Assembly (NCBI RefSeq): GCF_900105075.1
Contig: NZ_FNSK01000001.1
Coordinates: 447,001 to 511,000, forward strand
Direction of reading: 5' to 3'
DNA: 64,000 nucleotides
Source: Rhodobacter sp. 24-YEA-8
GTDB lineage: Bacteria > Pseudomonadota > Alphaproteobacteria > Rhodobacterales > Rhodobacteraceae
This document shows, in pieces, positions 17,721 through 26,468 of the stretch; positions within the stretch are counted from its first letter, which is position 1, and every line of letters starts with the position of its first letter. A program made the position numbers and the translations under genes. Under the pieces are notes generated by a model, which saw nothing but the letters and a program-made list of their open reading frames with translations, was not told the DNA's origin and made no database searches.

Positions 17721-20135
17721 TCAGCTGCGGGGTTTGGCGCGCAGGGTCGGCTCTGCTTCGCGCGGGTCTTCGGGCCAGGGATGTTTCGGATATTGCCCGC
17801 GCATATCCTTTCTGACATCGGCGTAAGACGAGGCCCAGAAACCCGGCAGATCCAGTGTCACCTGCACCGGACGGCGCGCCGGCGACAGAAGCGTGATGCG
17901 CAAAGGCAGCCGGTTCTGGCCGACCACCGGATGGCGGGTGACGCCGAACATTTCCTGCAGACGGACCTCGATTGCGGGGTGGTCGCCGTCATAATCGATC
18001 GGCACCTCGCGCCCCAGAGGCGTGGTGAAATGGGCGGGGGCAAGGCGGTTCACCTCTGCCATGTGGTCCCAGCCGATATGGGCTTTCAGGGGCTCGATCA
18101 GATCCAGGGCCTTCAGGTCAGACAGGCTGCGGGCGCGGGTCAGATGCGGCAGGAGCCAGTCTTCGGCGCTGGCCAGCAGTGCTTCGTCACTGACCTCTGG
18201 CCAGTCCGCGTCACGGGTCAGGCGGATACGGGCGCGCAGCCGCGCGGCGGCGGGCGACCAGAAGATCCCGTTTTCGCGAAGACCGTCCAGAGCCGCGCGG
18301 GCGAGCGCCGCGGGGGGCGCGTCAGGCCAGGGGCGCTCGGCCAGCACCAGCGCGCCAAAGTGTTCTCGTTTCAGCGCCTGGACGCGGTTTTCACGGCTGT
18401 TCCAGATCACCTCATCGGACCAGGTGATCGCCGCGCCATGGATCTCGCGCAGTTCCTCTTCGCTGATGGCCAGCCCAAGGCGCAGCGTGGCCTCGCGCAG
18501 ATCGCCATCGAGGTCGGTTGCAATGATCAGCGGTTCTTTGGCCAGCGCGGTGCCGGTCGCGACCACCGCACCCTTGCCATTGGCCAGAAGGTAGCGCGGT
18601 GCGTCACCTTTACGCCGGAGCCCGATACGGTCAGGCCAGGCCAGCGCCGCCCATTGCGCGACCGAAAGCCCGGGGCGCGCGCCCTCCGGCACCGCGCGCG
18701 CGAGGCGTTTCGCCTCCTGGCGGATACGTTCGATCACCGCGCGGCTGGCGGTTTCGGGCGGGCGTTCAATGGCTTTGAGGCGCAGCATCAGATCCGGCCC
18801 GGCACCGCGCATCGGGTCGCGTTCTTCCGCCAGCGCCGCCAGGCGGGCGGCATCTGGCCCGGCGATCATCAGCATATGGCCAAGGCGGGGATGCAGCGGC
18901 AGGCGCGAGAGCCGGCGCCCGTGACCGGTGATCGAGCCTGAGCCGTCGAGCGCGCCCAGCGTGGTCAGAAGATCACGCGCCTCGCGCAGGGTTGCGGGAT
19001 GCGGTGGCGTGAGGAAAGGCAGATCGTCCGAGCCCCATTCCGCCAGTTCGAGCGCAAGCGCAGTCAGATCGGCCGAGGCGATCTCGGGCGGCGGGAAAGC
19101 CAGAAGCCCGCCTTCCTCGCCTTTGGTCCAGAGCCGGTAGCAGATGCCAGCCGCAACCCGGCCGGCGCGGCCCCGGCGCTGTTCTGCCTCGGCGCGGGTG
19201 ACGCGCTCGGTCACCAGCCGCGACATGCCCGAAGCCGGGTCGAACCGCGCGCGGCGCGCACGGCCACCATCGACCACCACGCGGATGTCGGGCAAAGTCA
19301 GCGAGGTTTCCGCAATCGAGGTCGCCAGCACCACACGCCTGAGACCTTCGACCGGTGCCAGTGCTGCGCGCTGCGCCTGGAAATCCATTGCGCCAAACAG
19401 CGGGCGCAGCGCGATCCCGGGGATGTCTTTCAACCGCGCCTCGACGCGCCGGATCTCGCCTTCGCCGGGCAGGAAGGCCAGCAGGCCCCCTTCGGTGGTT
19501 TCTTCCAGCGCCTGGGCAATCAGCCCGGCCATGGCGGCATCAAACCGCATCGAGGCATCAACCGGGCGGGGCAGCCAGCGGGTCTCGACAGGATAGGCGC
19601 GGCCCTCTGCCGTGATCATCGGGGCGTCATTCATCAGGGCCGCGACCGGTGCGGCATCGAGTGTCGCCGACATGACCAGCAGCGCCAGATCGGGGCGCAA
19701 GGCCGCGCGGACCTCGAGCGCCAGCGCAAGGCCGAAATCAGCATGGAGCGAGCGTTCGTGGAATTCATCAAAGATGATACAGGAGATCCCCGGCAGTTCG
19801 GGGTCAGACTGGATCATCCGGGTCAGAATGCCCTCGGTCACCACCTCGATCCGGGTGGCGCCCGAGACCTTCGCCTCGCCCCGGATGCGGTAGCCGACTG
19901 TTTCGCCGATCTTTTCGCCAAGGGTTTCTGCCATACGCTCGGCACTGGCGCGGGCGGCAAGGCGGCGCGGTTCCAGCATCAGGATTTTTTGCGCGAACAG
20001 CCCTGATTTCAGCAGGTCGAGCGGCACCAGCGTGGTCTTGCCGGCGCCGGGCGGGGCCTGCAGAACGGCCCGCCCCGCACGGGCCAGCGCCGCACGCAGG
20101 TCAGGCAGAATCTCGGTGACGGGCAGCTGTTCCAT
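17721..20135 (-). CDS. hrpB: ATP-dependent RNA helicase HrpB
   Basis: 804-residue DEAH/RHA-type helicase. Motif I is QAPPGAGKTTLVP near residue 25-37, motif II DEFHERSLHADF, motif III MSATLD, then the helicase C-terminal domain (ATSIAETSLTLPD, QRRGRAGR) and an HrpB-specific C-terminal region. Length is standard. The cellular role of HrpB is poorly known. It lies directly downstream of the dmm operon on the same strand, separated by a GC-rich hairpin. Confidence 0.93.
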   Translation of the reverse strand: MEQLPVTEILPDLRAALARAGRAVLQAPPGAGKTTLVPLDLLKSGLFAQKILMLEPRRLAARASAERMAETLGEKIGETVGYRIRGEAKVSGATRIEVVTEGILTRMIQSDPELPGISCIIFDEFHERSLHADFGLALALEVRAALRPDLALLVMSATLDAAPVAALMNDAPMITAEGRAYPVETRWLPRPVDASMRFDAAMAGLIAQALEETTEGGLLAFLPGEGEIRRVEARLKDIPGIALRPLFGAMDFQAQRAALAPVEGLRRVVLATSIAETSLTLPDIRVVVDGGRARRARFDPASGMSRLVTERVTRAEAEQRRGRAGRVAAGICYRLWTKGEEGGLLAFPPPEIASADLTALALELAEWGSDDLPFLTPPHPATLREARDLLTTLGALDGSGSITGHGRRLSRLPLHPRLGHMLMIAGPDAARLAALAEERDPMRGAGPDLMLRLKAIERPPETASRAVIERIRQEAKRLARAVPEGARPGLSVAQWAALAWPDRIGLRRKGDAPRYLLANGKGAVVATGTALAKEPLIIATDLDGDLREATLRLGLAISEEELREIHGAAITWSDEVIWNSRENRVQALKREHFGALVLAERPWPDAPPAALARAALDGLRENGIFWSPAAARLRARIRLTRDADWPEVSDEALLASAEDWLLPHLTRARSLSDLKALDLIEPLKAHIGWDHMAEVNRLAPAHFTTPLGREVPIDYDGDHPAIEVRLQEMFGVTRHPVVGQNRLPLRITLLSPARRPVQVTLDLPGFWASSYADVRKDMRGQYPKHPWPEDPREAEPTLRAKPRS

Positions 20136-20170
20136 GCCTGCTATATGGCAAGCCCGGTGCGGATAAGCCA

Positions 20171-20195
20171 GCGCCGCCCGGGGAAGGGGCGGCGC
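20171..20195 (-). terminator. GC-rich hairpin downstream of dmm operon
   Basis: Arms GCGCCGCCC (20171-20179) and GGGCGGCGC (20187-20195), located 34 bases past the end of dmmC. No clear T-run, so it may be a processing or weak termination hairpin separating dmmDABC from hrpB. Confidence 0.45.
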
Positions 20196-20228
20196 GGGGT
20201 CATTCTCGTCTCCGGGTCAGTCTCAGGG

Positions 20229-21293
20229 TCAGTCTTCTGGCCACCAGCCGGGCGAGGTCGGCGCGCCATCATCATATTTCGCCAGATAGTCGAGGATCAT
20301 CGGCTTGTTGCGGATGAAGCCCTTATAGGTCGCCAGCTCATCGGGCACGGTTTTGATCACCCGGTGGAAACGCCGCGCCCATTTCGGCTTGGTGACCAGA
20401 TCATCCAGACTGATCAGGTAGCAGCGGATCGGGAAAACAATCGCATTCGAGCGCGGCAGCCGGATCAGCGTCTGCAATTCCACCCGCAGATGCTGGCGCT
20501 TGCCGATGGTCTCGGGCGTCATGGTGGTCTTTGACGGGCCCCATTTGTGGTAATTTTCGGGGCTGGTATCCAGCAGCGGATCGACGGTCATCGTCCAGTT
20601 GAACCGCCGCACCGGCGCACCATACTGAAGCGCGAGCAGGAATTTCAGCGCCCGGTCAAAGATCCCCATCTGATGCGCCAGCGGCACCGGCGCATGCCAT
20701 TCGTGGAAATTCATCCCGATATCGAAATCAAGGCTCCAGTCGGCCTGGCTGGTCACCATGCCGGCTTCGATCCAGAGATTGTCGTCGCGCTGATCCTGCA
20801 GCGTGAAATCGCCCTGGGCCTGGCGGGTGATATATTCAAACGGCCCCATCGGCAGAGTCGATTCGTCCAGGAAGGTGAACTTCTGGTCGATCCCCAGCGG
20901 GCGGTTGATCCAGTGCCACTTGTTCCCGTCTTTCGTCAGCGAGAACCACTGGGGGTATTCCTCCGAGAATTTCTCCATGATCAGTTCAAGGAGATCCCAG
21001 CCCGCCAGCGTCATATGTGGCAGCGACTGGCAGCGCAGCGGGTCCTGTTCCAGCACCCGGGCGCGGTCACGCATTTCCGAGACGTAATGCTCGTCCACGT
21101 CAAAGTAATGTTCAAAGATCGAGCCGGGGCGACCCGCAACATGGGGCTCCATATTCACCGAATACATGTAATCGTCTTCGGGGAAGGGGAAGGGGAAACG
21201 GTTCACCGCATGGGGCGAGTTGCGATAGGTGTAATCGCCGAAAAAGCTCTCGTCGCGGAAGAACGGGTCTTTGAACGCATCATCAAGGCTCAT
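20229..21293 (-). CDS. dmmC: Dimethylamine monooxygenase subunit DmmC (DUF3445, haem-dependent N-demethylase family)
   Basis: 354-residue cytoplasmic protein of the DUF3445 / haem-dependent oxidative N-demethylase family, the haem-bearing subunit of dimethylamine monooxygenase that converts dimethylamine to methylamine plus formaldehyde. Family landmarks seen are RVELQTLIRLPRSNAIVFPI near residue 265-285, VDPLLDTSPENYHKWGPSK and the Trp/His-rich N-terminal half. GGAGG precedes ATG 21293. It is last in a four-gene run D-A-B-C, matching dmmDABC described in marine Roseobacters. Subunit lettering rests on that gene order. Confidence 0.87.
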   Translation of the reverse strand: MSLDDAFKDPFFRDESFFGDYTYRNSPHAVNRFPFPFPEDDYMYSVNMEPHVAGRPGSIFEHYFDVDEHYVSEMRDRARVLEQDPLRCQSLPHMTLAGWDLLELIMEKFSEEYPQWFSLTKDGNKWHWINRPLGIDQKFTFLDESTLPMGPFEYITRQAQGDFTLQDQRDDNLWIEAGMVTSQADWSLDFDIGMNFHEWHAPVPLAHQMGIFDRALKFLLALQYGAPVRRFNWTMTVDPLLDTSPENYHKWGPSKTTMTPETIGKRQHLRVELQTLIRLPRSNAIVFPIRCYLISLDDLVTKPKWARRFHRVIKTVPDELATYKGFIRNKPMILDYLAKYDDGAPTSPGWWPED

Positions 21294-21303
21294 CGCATCC
21301 TCC

Positions 21304-22266
21304 TCAGAGTTCGATCACCAGGCGCTCGCCTTTGAAACGCGAGACGCAGGGCATGATATGGGATTTCGCGGCTTTCTGTTCGTCGGAAAGCCAGTGATCA
21401 TAATTCAGGATCTCGCCTTCGACGGCGTTGACCTTGCATTCGCATTGGCCGCAGGCACCGCCACGGCAGAGATAGGGGGCATCGACGCCGGCAGCTTCCA
21501 GCGCCTCCAGCATCGACTGGGTCGGGCCGACATTGACGGTGATGTTTGACTTTGACAGCTCGACCTTAAACGCCTCGCCCACCGGGGGAGCGAGGAATTC
21601 TTCGGAATGGAGCGCGCCTTTCGGCCAGCCCATCTTTTCAGCGGTCGAAAGCACCCAGCCGATCATCCCCTTGGGGCCGCAGACATAAAGATGCGTGCCA
21701 AGCGGTTGCGTTTTCAACAGGGTCGCGAGGTCGATCGCCTGTTTTTCCAGGTCGTAATAGGGATGAACCCGGTCGCCGTAACGGGCGGAGAGCTCTTTCA
21801 TATAGGCGCCCAGCTCGCGGTCACGCATGGCGTAATGCAGCTCGAACTTATGGCCGAGCGTGTCCAGCTGTGCCATCTGCGCGATGAAGGGGGTGATGCC
21901 GATACCGCCTGCGATCAGCAGATGTTTCTTCGCGCGCAGGTCCAGCCCGAAGAGGTTCACCGGCTGCGAGATCACCATTTTCATGCCGGGCTTCACGCCG
22001 GAATGCATGAACAAAGAGCCGCCGCGTCCGGTCTCGTCGCGGCGTACAGAAATCTCATAGCCCGAGCTGTCCGACGGGTCGGACATCAGCGAATAGGCGT
22101 TCAGGCGGCGGGTGCCATTGTCATCCATCTCGACGACGGTATGGGCGCCGCCCGAGAAACCCGGCATCAGCCCGCCATCTTCGCGCACGAAACGGAAGCG
22201 TTTGATCAGGCTGTTGACCTCGACCACTTCGGTCACGATCACGGGCAATCTGGTCGAGCCGCTCAT
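21304..22266 (-). CDS. dmmB: Dimethylamine monooxygenase reductase subunit DmmB
   Basis: 320-residue phthalate-dioxygenase-reductase-like electron carrier. A flavin-binding domain (RRLNAYSLMSDP), an NAD(P)-binding domain (LLIAGGIGITPFIAQM, YVCGPKGMI) and a C-terminal plant-type [2Fe-2S] ferredoxin domain follow in that order. The cluster ligands are C267-x4-C272-x2-C275 and C307. It supplies electrons to the haem subunit. The start overlaps the dmmA stop as ATGA (22263-22266), indicating translational coupling; upstream in-frame starts to 22383 lie inside dmmA. Confidence 0.9.
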   Translation of the reverse strand: MSGSTRLPVIVTEVVEVNSLIKRFRFVREDGGLMPGFSGGAHTVVEMDDNGTRRLNAYSLMSDPSDSSGYEISVRRDETGRGGSLFMHSGVKPGMKMVISQPVNLFGLDLRAKKHLLIAGGIGITPFIAQMAQLDTLGHKFELHYAMRDRELGAYMKELSARYGDRVHPYYDLEKQAIDLATLLKTQPLGTHLYVCGPKGMIGWVLSTAEKMGWPKGALHSEEFLAPPVGEAFKVELSKSNITVNVGPTQSMLEALEAAGVDAPYLCRGGACGQCECKVNAVEGEILNYDHWLSDEQKAAKSHIMPCVSRFKGERLVIEL

Positions 22267-22871
22267 TTGAAACGCTCCTCGGAGGCGGGCACTTCGCCGG
22301 GGTCTTCGGCGTCGATGCAGACGCCCTGGAAGGCAGCGAGGCGGCGCGAATAATGGTCGCGCACGAAGAGGTTGAGCCCGCAATGCGAGCAGACAAACGG
22401 GTCAAGCGTCACGTTTTCGGTGATGCCTTTGCAATGGACGCATTGCACACGCCGCGCGAGTGAGCCGCGCTGCTCGGTCTGGAGCGCATCATGCGGCAGG
22501 CCGGCGGCAATCGCGTCGCGCTGTACCTGGCCGATCAGCCCCTCGGTGCCGGCGGCATAAAGCTGCAACCCCATATGCGCATCGCCCAGCACCTTGCGGA
22601 TGCGCTGCGAGGCAGAGGCATAGCTGGGCGCGGGGTGGAAGACCTGCGCGCCAAGCCCCGAGACCATCGTGGTCAGATCGGTGCCATTGGTGCCAGGAAT
22701 ATAGACGATATGGGTCGTGGATTTCAGATCCGGCGCGGCAGTCAGAAGCGCGGCCACAGCCTCGCCCCCTTCGCCATCGGCCACAATGAAATGCGAGGAA
22801 CCCTGCCGTGGAACAAGGCGGCCATAGAGCGGCCGGGATCTCATGATGTCATCTGCTTGCGTTTGCGACAT
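22263..22871 (-). CDS. dmmA: Dimethylamine monooxygenase subunit DmmA
   Basis: 202-residue protein with an N-terminal alpha/beta domain (HIVYIPGTNGTDLTTM, ferredoxin-reductase-like fold) and a C-terminal zinc-ribbon-like module, C144-x2-C147 ... C161-x2-C164. This matches the DmmA subunit family. It sits between dmmD and dmmB and overlaps dmmB by 4 bases. The ATG at 22871 has only a weak AG-rich ribosome-binding site; ATG 22844 is a possible shorter start. Confidence 0.85.
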   Translation of the reverse strand: MSQTQADDIMRSRPLYGRLVPRQGSSHFIVADGEGGEAVAALLTAAPDLKSTTHIVYIPGTNGTDLTTMVSGLGAQVFHPAPSYASASQRIRKVLGDAHMGLQLYAAGTEGLIGQVQRDAIAAGLPHDALQTEQRGSLARRVQCVHCKGITENVTLDPFVCSHCGLNLFVRDHYSRRLAAFQGVCIDAEDPGEVPASEERFK

Positions 22872-22981
22872 TCTTCTTCTTTCGCTCTGGCATGATGCAC
22901 CCGCGAGGGCCGGCGCATCGGCTTCATGTCTCTTCCTCACCCCAAAGCCTCTTGCGGGCCTTCCTCCCTGGAGGGTGATGA

Positions 22982-23012
22982 CCTCCCCGCCACAAAGATG
23001 CGCGGCGGGGAG
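22982..23012. other. Intercistronic hairpin between dmmD and dmmA
   Basis: Arms CCTCCCCGCC and GGCGGGGAGG (10 bp perfect) around a 11-base loop in the 181-base dmmD-dmmA spacer. It could set differential stability of dmmD versus dmmABC transcripts. No T-run follows on the minus strand. Confidence 0.5.
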
Positions 23013-23035
23013 GGGAACAGACAGGGCTGAACCTG

Positions 23036-23067
23036 ATCAGCCTTTGACGGTATCAGCCTTTGACGGT
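23036..23067. repeat. 16-bp perfect tandem duplication over the dmmD stop codon
   Basis: ATCAGCCTTTGACGGT occurs twice head-to-tail (23036-23051, 23052-23067). The dmmD stop lies in the second copy on the plus-strand map. The first copy repeats the last four codons and stop downstream of the real end, leaving the protein unchanged. Confidence 0.85.
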
Positions 23068-24192
23068 GCGGCGCTTTTTCTCGACGTCGTAGAACGGCAT
23101 CGAATGGCTGGTCGCCGCGATCTCGCCATGGGTCTCGCAGTTCACCACAAGTTTGGTGTCGTTATTGGCATATTCAACCGGCAGTCGCGCAATTGCGACG
23201 GTCCAGTTGTTCAGCGGCGAATGCATCGCCTGGGTCACGACACCCACTTTCTTGCCGTCTTTGAACACCGGCGCGCCGTTGCCCGGGACTTTGTTGCCCT
23301 CAAGCTTCAGGCCCCAGATCTTGAAGCGCTCTTTGCCCTTCAGGCGGTAATGTTCTTCCGCACCGCGGAAGCCGATCTTGCCCGGCGAGACGGTGAAATC
23401 GAGGCCAAGCTCCCACAGCGTGTCGCCGCCCGGCTCGTTGTCAAAGGGGTTATTCTCCGACGTGTCGAACGGGTAGAACAGCAGGTAGCTTTCGACCCGC
23501 AGCATATCGAGCGTGGTGAAGCGGCAGGGCATGATGCCCATATCGGCGCCTTCTTCCAGGATACGGTCCCAGACCATGCCGGCATCCTGGCCGCGCACGA
23601 AGATCTCATAGCCGCGCTCGCCGGTATAGCCGGTGCGCGAGATCATGACGGGCTTGCCGAAAAGTGAGGTCTGCATATGGCTGAAATAGTTCAGGTCCCG
23701 GATGCCGGGCACGTGCTTTTGCAGGTAGTCAACGGCCAGCGGGCCCTGAAGCGACAGGTCATGCAGGTTGTCGTCAAAGCGGATATCGACATCGCGGCCG
23801 GTGGTGTACATGGCCAGCTGCTCATGGCCGTTGCCGGTGCCATGGACGACCATGAAATTGTTCGGCCCGGTGCGGTAGATCACGCAGTCATCGACGAACT
23901 TGCCGCCATCGGACAGCATGGTCGCGTAGGACGAACGGCCCGGCATGATCTTTTCAACGTTGCGCGTGGTGGCGCGTTCGATCACGTGGCTGGCGGCCGG
24001 TCCGTTCAGATAGACCTTTTTCAGGCCCGAGACGTCCATCAGGCCGGCTTTGGTACGGATGGCCATATATTCGGCATCTGCGTCACCGACCTTGTAGGAC
24101 CAGGCCGTGCCCATCCCGCTCCAGTCTTCCATATCCGAGCCGAGCGCGCGGTGGCGATCACCGAGTGCAGAGAATCTCCAGGAATTGGTCAT
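23053..24192 (-). CDS. dmmD: DmmD, GcvT-like tetrahydrofolate-binding protein of dimethylamine metabolism
   Basis: 379-residue aminomethyltransferase-family (GcvT fold) protein. It probably captures formaldehyde released by dimethylamine demethylation on tetrahydrofolate, giving methylene-THF. Family marks seen are RTKAGLMDVSGLKKVYLNGP, DDCVIYR, LQGPLAVDYLQK, ISRTGYTGERGYEIFV and LGLDFTVSPGKIGFRG. First gene of dmmDABC; GGGAGG precedes ATG 24192. An inverted repeat in the leader may be its operator. Confidence 0.88.
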   Translation of the reverse strand: MTNSWRFSALGDRHRALGSDMEDWSGMGTAWSYKVGDADAEYMAIRTKAGLMDVSGLKKVYLNGPAASHVIERATTRNVEKIMPGRSSYATMLSDGGKFVDDCVIYRTGPNNFMVVHGTGNGHEQLAMYTTGRDVDIRFDDNLHDLSLQGPLAVDYLQKHVPGIRDLNYFSHMQTSLFGKPVMISRTGYTGERGYEIFVRGQDAGMVWDRILEEGADMGIMPCRFTTLDMLRVESYLLFYPFDTSENNPFDNEPGGDTLWELGLDFTVSPGKIGFRGAEEHYRLKGKERFKIWGLKLEGNKVPGNGAPVFKDGKKVGVVTQAMHSPLNNWTVAIARLPVEYANNDTKLVVNCETHGEIAATSHSMPFYDVEKKRRTVKG

Positions 24193-24214
24193 GATTCCTC
24201 CCGTCGTTTTCTTA

Positions 24215-24266
24215 ATGAATGTTGCGACTCATTCTGAAAGGTCGGGATCGGAAAAGCAACATTCAT
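24215..24266. promoter_or_regulatory. Paired inverted repeat upstream of dmmD
   Basis: ATGAATGTTGC (24215-24225) is repeated inverted as GCAACATTCAT (24256-24266). The centres are 41 bp apart, about four helical turns. The second site also forms AACAT-TC-ATGTT (24258-24269). This is a candidate operator pair for the dmm operon, lying 23-74 bases before the dmmD start. Confidence 0.5.
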
Positions 24267-24375
24267 GTTAAAAAAGGTTTCCTGACAGAGAACATTTTCC
24301 TGTTCCTCATTCGGTCTCCGGGCGCGGCGCGCGGAACTGCCCGATCCTTGTGCGACGCCTGGATGCGACATGGCA

Positions 24376-24404
24376 AAGCCGGCGGAAGGATCTCCCGCCG
24401 GCTT
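24376..24404 (-). terminator. Intrinsic terminator of the amt-like gene
   Basis: Perfect 10-bp stem AAGCCGGCGG / CCGCCGGCTT with a 9-base loop, ending in TTT on the minus strand, 26 bases past the stop of the Amt-like gene. Confidence 0.65.
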
Positions 24405-24429
24405 GCAGTCAGGGACGCGAAGGCCCGGC

Positions 24430-25770
24430 TTATTTGCCGTTGTCGAGCCCCCAGCGAAGCTTGTCGAGCCCTTCGGCCTGCTCCTCTTCGGGCACACGCA
24501 GCCCGGTCGTCGCCTTAAGCACCACCGACAGGATCAGCCCGGTGATGATGCCGACGCCAAGGCACAGCGCAAAGCCCGCAAGCTGCATCAACAGGCTGAT
24601 ATGGCCATGCTGATAGGCAAAGGGCCCTTCGGTGATGCCCCAATACCCGCCGCGCGGCGTGCCGGCCTTGAAGAGGCCAATCATCACGAGGCCGTAGAAG
24701 CCGCAGCCGATGAAGAGGGGGAACAGCTTGTGCTCGTCGATTTCACGCTTGGAGGTGAAATCATAGACCAGCCAGCAGGTCAGCGGTGCGCCAAGCGCCA
24801 CGAGGAACATCTGCCAGGGCAGCCAGACGTCAAATCCGGGCGCACCCGCGACATAGCCGCCGAGCGGTCCGAACAGGAGGTAGATGTAGTTCTTCGTCTT
24901 ATACGAGATTGCTGCGCCGGTGATGGCGCCGCCGGCCCAGGCCAGCGCATAGTTGTTGAAGGCAATCCCCAGCGAGGTATCGGCCATGGTGACCGAAATC
25001 GCGCGGGCTTCCGGGTCGACAAAGAACAGGCAGGAAAGAATCACCATCGGCAGGCCCGAGAAGATGGTGATGATGCCGGTTGCCGCGAGGCCGATCGACG
25101 GCGCCTGGTAAGAGGGCACCTTGGGATGGGGCGCGAACATGCCGGGGCGCTTGCCAAGCTGCGGCACCAGCACCATCGCGATCCCCGTCGGGAAGATATA
25201 GACGAAGCCGATCCCGAAGAAGTCATGGAAGCCGGCATTGGTCAGCGGCCCGACCGAACCCCAGACCACCCAGCTCAGGATCGAGGAAACGACCGTTGCC
25301 ACCACGCAGGTGATGTAAAAGGCCGAGGCCTTCATCCGCTCGGACACCGCGAAATGCAGCAGCACGTTCACGATCCCCGCAAAGGTGGCGAGGAAGAAGA
25401 TGAAGATCTGGAATGTGTTCAGCCCCGGCCAGACGGCGGGATCGACATTTTGCGCATGGGCATTCGACAGCGTACCGAAGAACCACCAGTCCTTCAGCGA
25501 ATCCATCATCGTGGCGCCGCCCATGATGTAATATTGCCCGGCCCAGAAGCCGAAGCCGACCGCGAAATAGGTCGCGAATCCAATAAAAAACCCCACCATT
25601 TTCTCGATGGTGGAGTTGTAGAGATTAGCGCTTCGCGTTGTGCCGGCATCGATCATTAAAAGCCCGGCGACAACCATCAGCGCCCCCACCGTACCAGACG
25701 CATAGACGAGGTTCTGGACGAGCTGGCTGAGGTTTACCTGTTCCGCGAAGAACGTGGCAGTTTCTTCCAT
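24430..25770 (-). CDS. Amt-family transporter-like protein lacking the twin histidines
   Basis: 446-residue integral membrane protein with about 11 helices and clear Amt relatives' landmarks: NTFQIFIFFLATFAG, AVSERMKASAFY, SWVVWG (W170) and D183 of the DxxG...VH segment. The first pore His is Tyr (Y191, in DFFGIGFVYIF), and the second His position aligns to Phe/Ile near 353-354 (KLFPLFIGCGFYG). Both deprotonating histidines thus appear lost. It lies between the dmm and mgs-gma operons, so methylammonium or ammonium handling is likely. ATG 25770 has GGAG upstream. Confidence 0.85.
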   Translation of the reverse strand: MEETATFFAEQVNLSQLVQNLVYASGTVGALMVVAGLLMIDAGTTRSANLYNSTIEKMVGFFIGFATYFAVGFGFWAGQYYIMGGATMMDSLKDWWFFGTLSNAHAQNVDPAVWPGLNTFQIFIFFLATFAGIVNVLLHFAVSERMKASAFYITCVVATVVSSILSWVVWGSVGPLTNAGFHDFFGIGFVYIFPTGIAMVLVPQLGKRPGMFAPHPKVPSYQAPSIGLAATGIITIFSGLPMVILSCLFFVDPEARAISVTMADTSLGIAFNNYALAWAGGAITGAAISYKTKNYIYLLFGPLGGYVAGAPGFDVWLPWQMFLVALGAPLTCWLVYDFTSKREIDEHKLFPLFIGCGFYGLVMIGLFKAGTPRGGYWGITEGPFAYQHGHISLLMQLAGFALCLGVGIITGLILSVVLKATTGLRVPEEEQAEGLDKLRWGLDNGK

Positions 25771-26468
25771 ATACGCACTCCCTGTTGTGGGTCCGGCTCC
25801 TCTCATGGGGCCGGTTTCTGGTCTTTCCGGCATGTCGCCGGCCGTTCCGGTCTTTTGGAGTTCCGCGCGCAGCAGGGCTGCGTCCCGGAAGCGCCGGATT
25901 ATTCCGCCTGCCCGCCGGTCCTTGCTGCCGGTCTTCCCGGCTTTCTTTCATGCTGTGAGGGCTGAATTTCCCGCAGCAGAAAAGCGCCAACCGAGAAAAG
26001 TACCGTTCCAATGGACCAGAGGGCAGACCACTTGCCGCGCCAGATCATACCGATTGCCGATCTGGTCTGGTGTGCAGGGCTACATTGCGAGCAAGCGAAA
26101 TGAAAATCAACCATCCAGGAAAAAACTATTCCCATAGGGAAGACTCCTCCGGCCAGACCCCGTTTAACTGACTGATAGGGCGTGGAAAAATCTGGAGGTG
26201 AGAGGCGAAGATATCAGGTTTTTCTGCTGATTCCGGGGCGAGCAGCAGGCGTCGGTGCCTTGTGTCTGACCGCGTCGGCCAGGCGGGCAGTGCCAAAGGG
26301 CCAGGTTCGGCGCTGTACCAGATGCCCCGGATGGCTGAACCGCAGCAGCGAACCGGGAATCGCTGCCTGTTTGTAAAAATATTCCCCTCATTCAACTTTA
26401 TTTCTTGTGTGTTTGTTTGTCTGGTTGTTAGGATTGTTTTGCGCCAGAGCTAATAGGGAGCCGCTTCG
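25771..26468. other. 698-base intergenic region between amt-like gene and mgsA
   Basis: Divergent control region of the Amt-like gene and the mgsABC operon. Short ORFs here look non-coding. The right end (26380-26455) is T-rich on the plus strand, with runs of TTTG. It ends in AGGGAG (26455-26460) as the mgsA ribosome-binding site. I found no RNA gene, no clear terminator and no convincing -35/-10 pair. Confidence 0.5.

Noticed and set aside
25771..26468. Several ORFs of 60-130 codons in the amt-mgsA gap
   Set aside because: They overlap each other in several frames, lack ribosome-binding sites and show no family signal.
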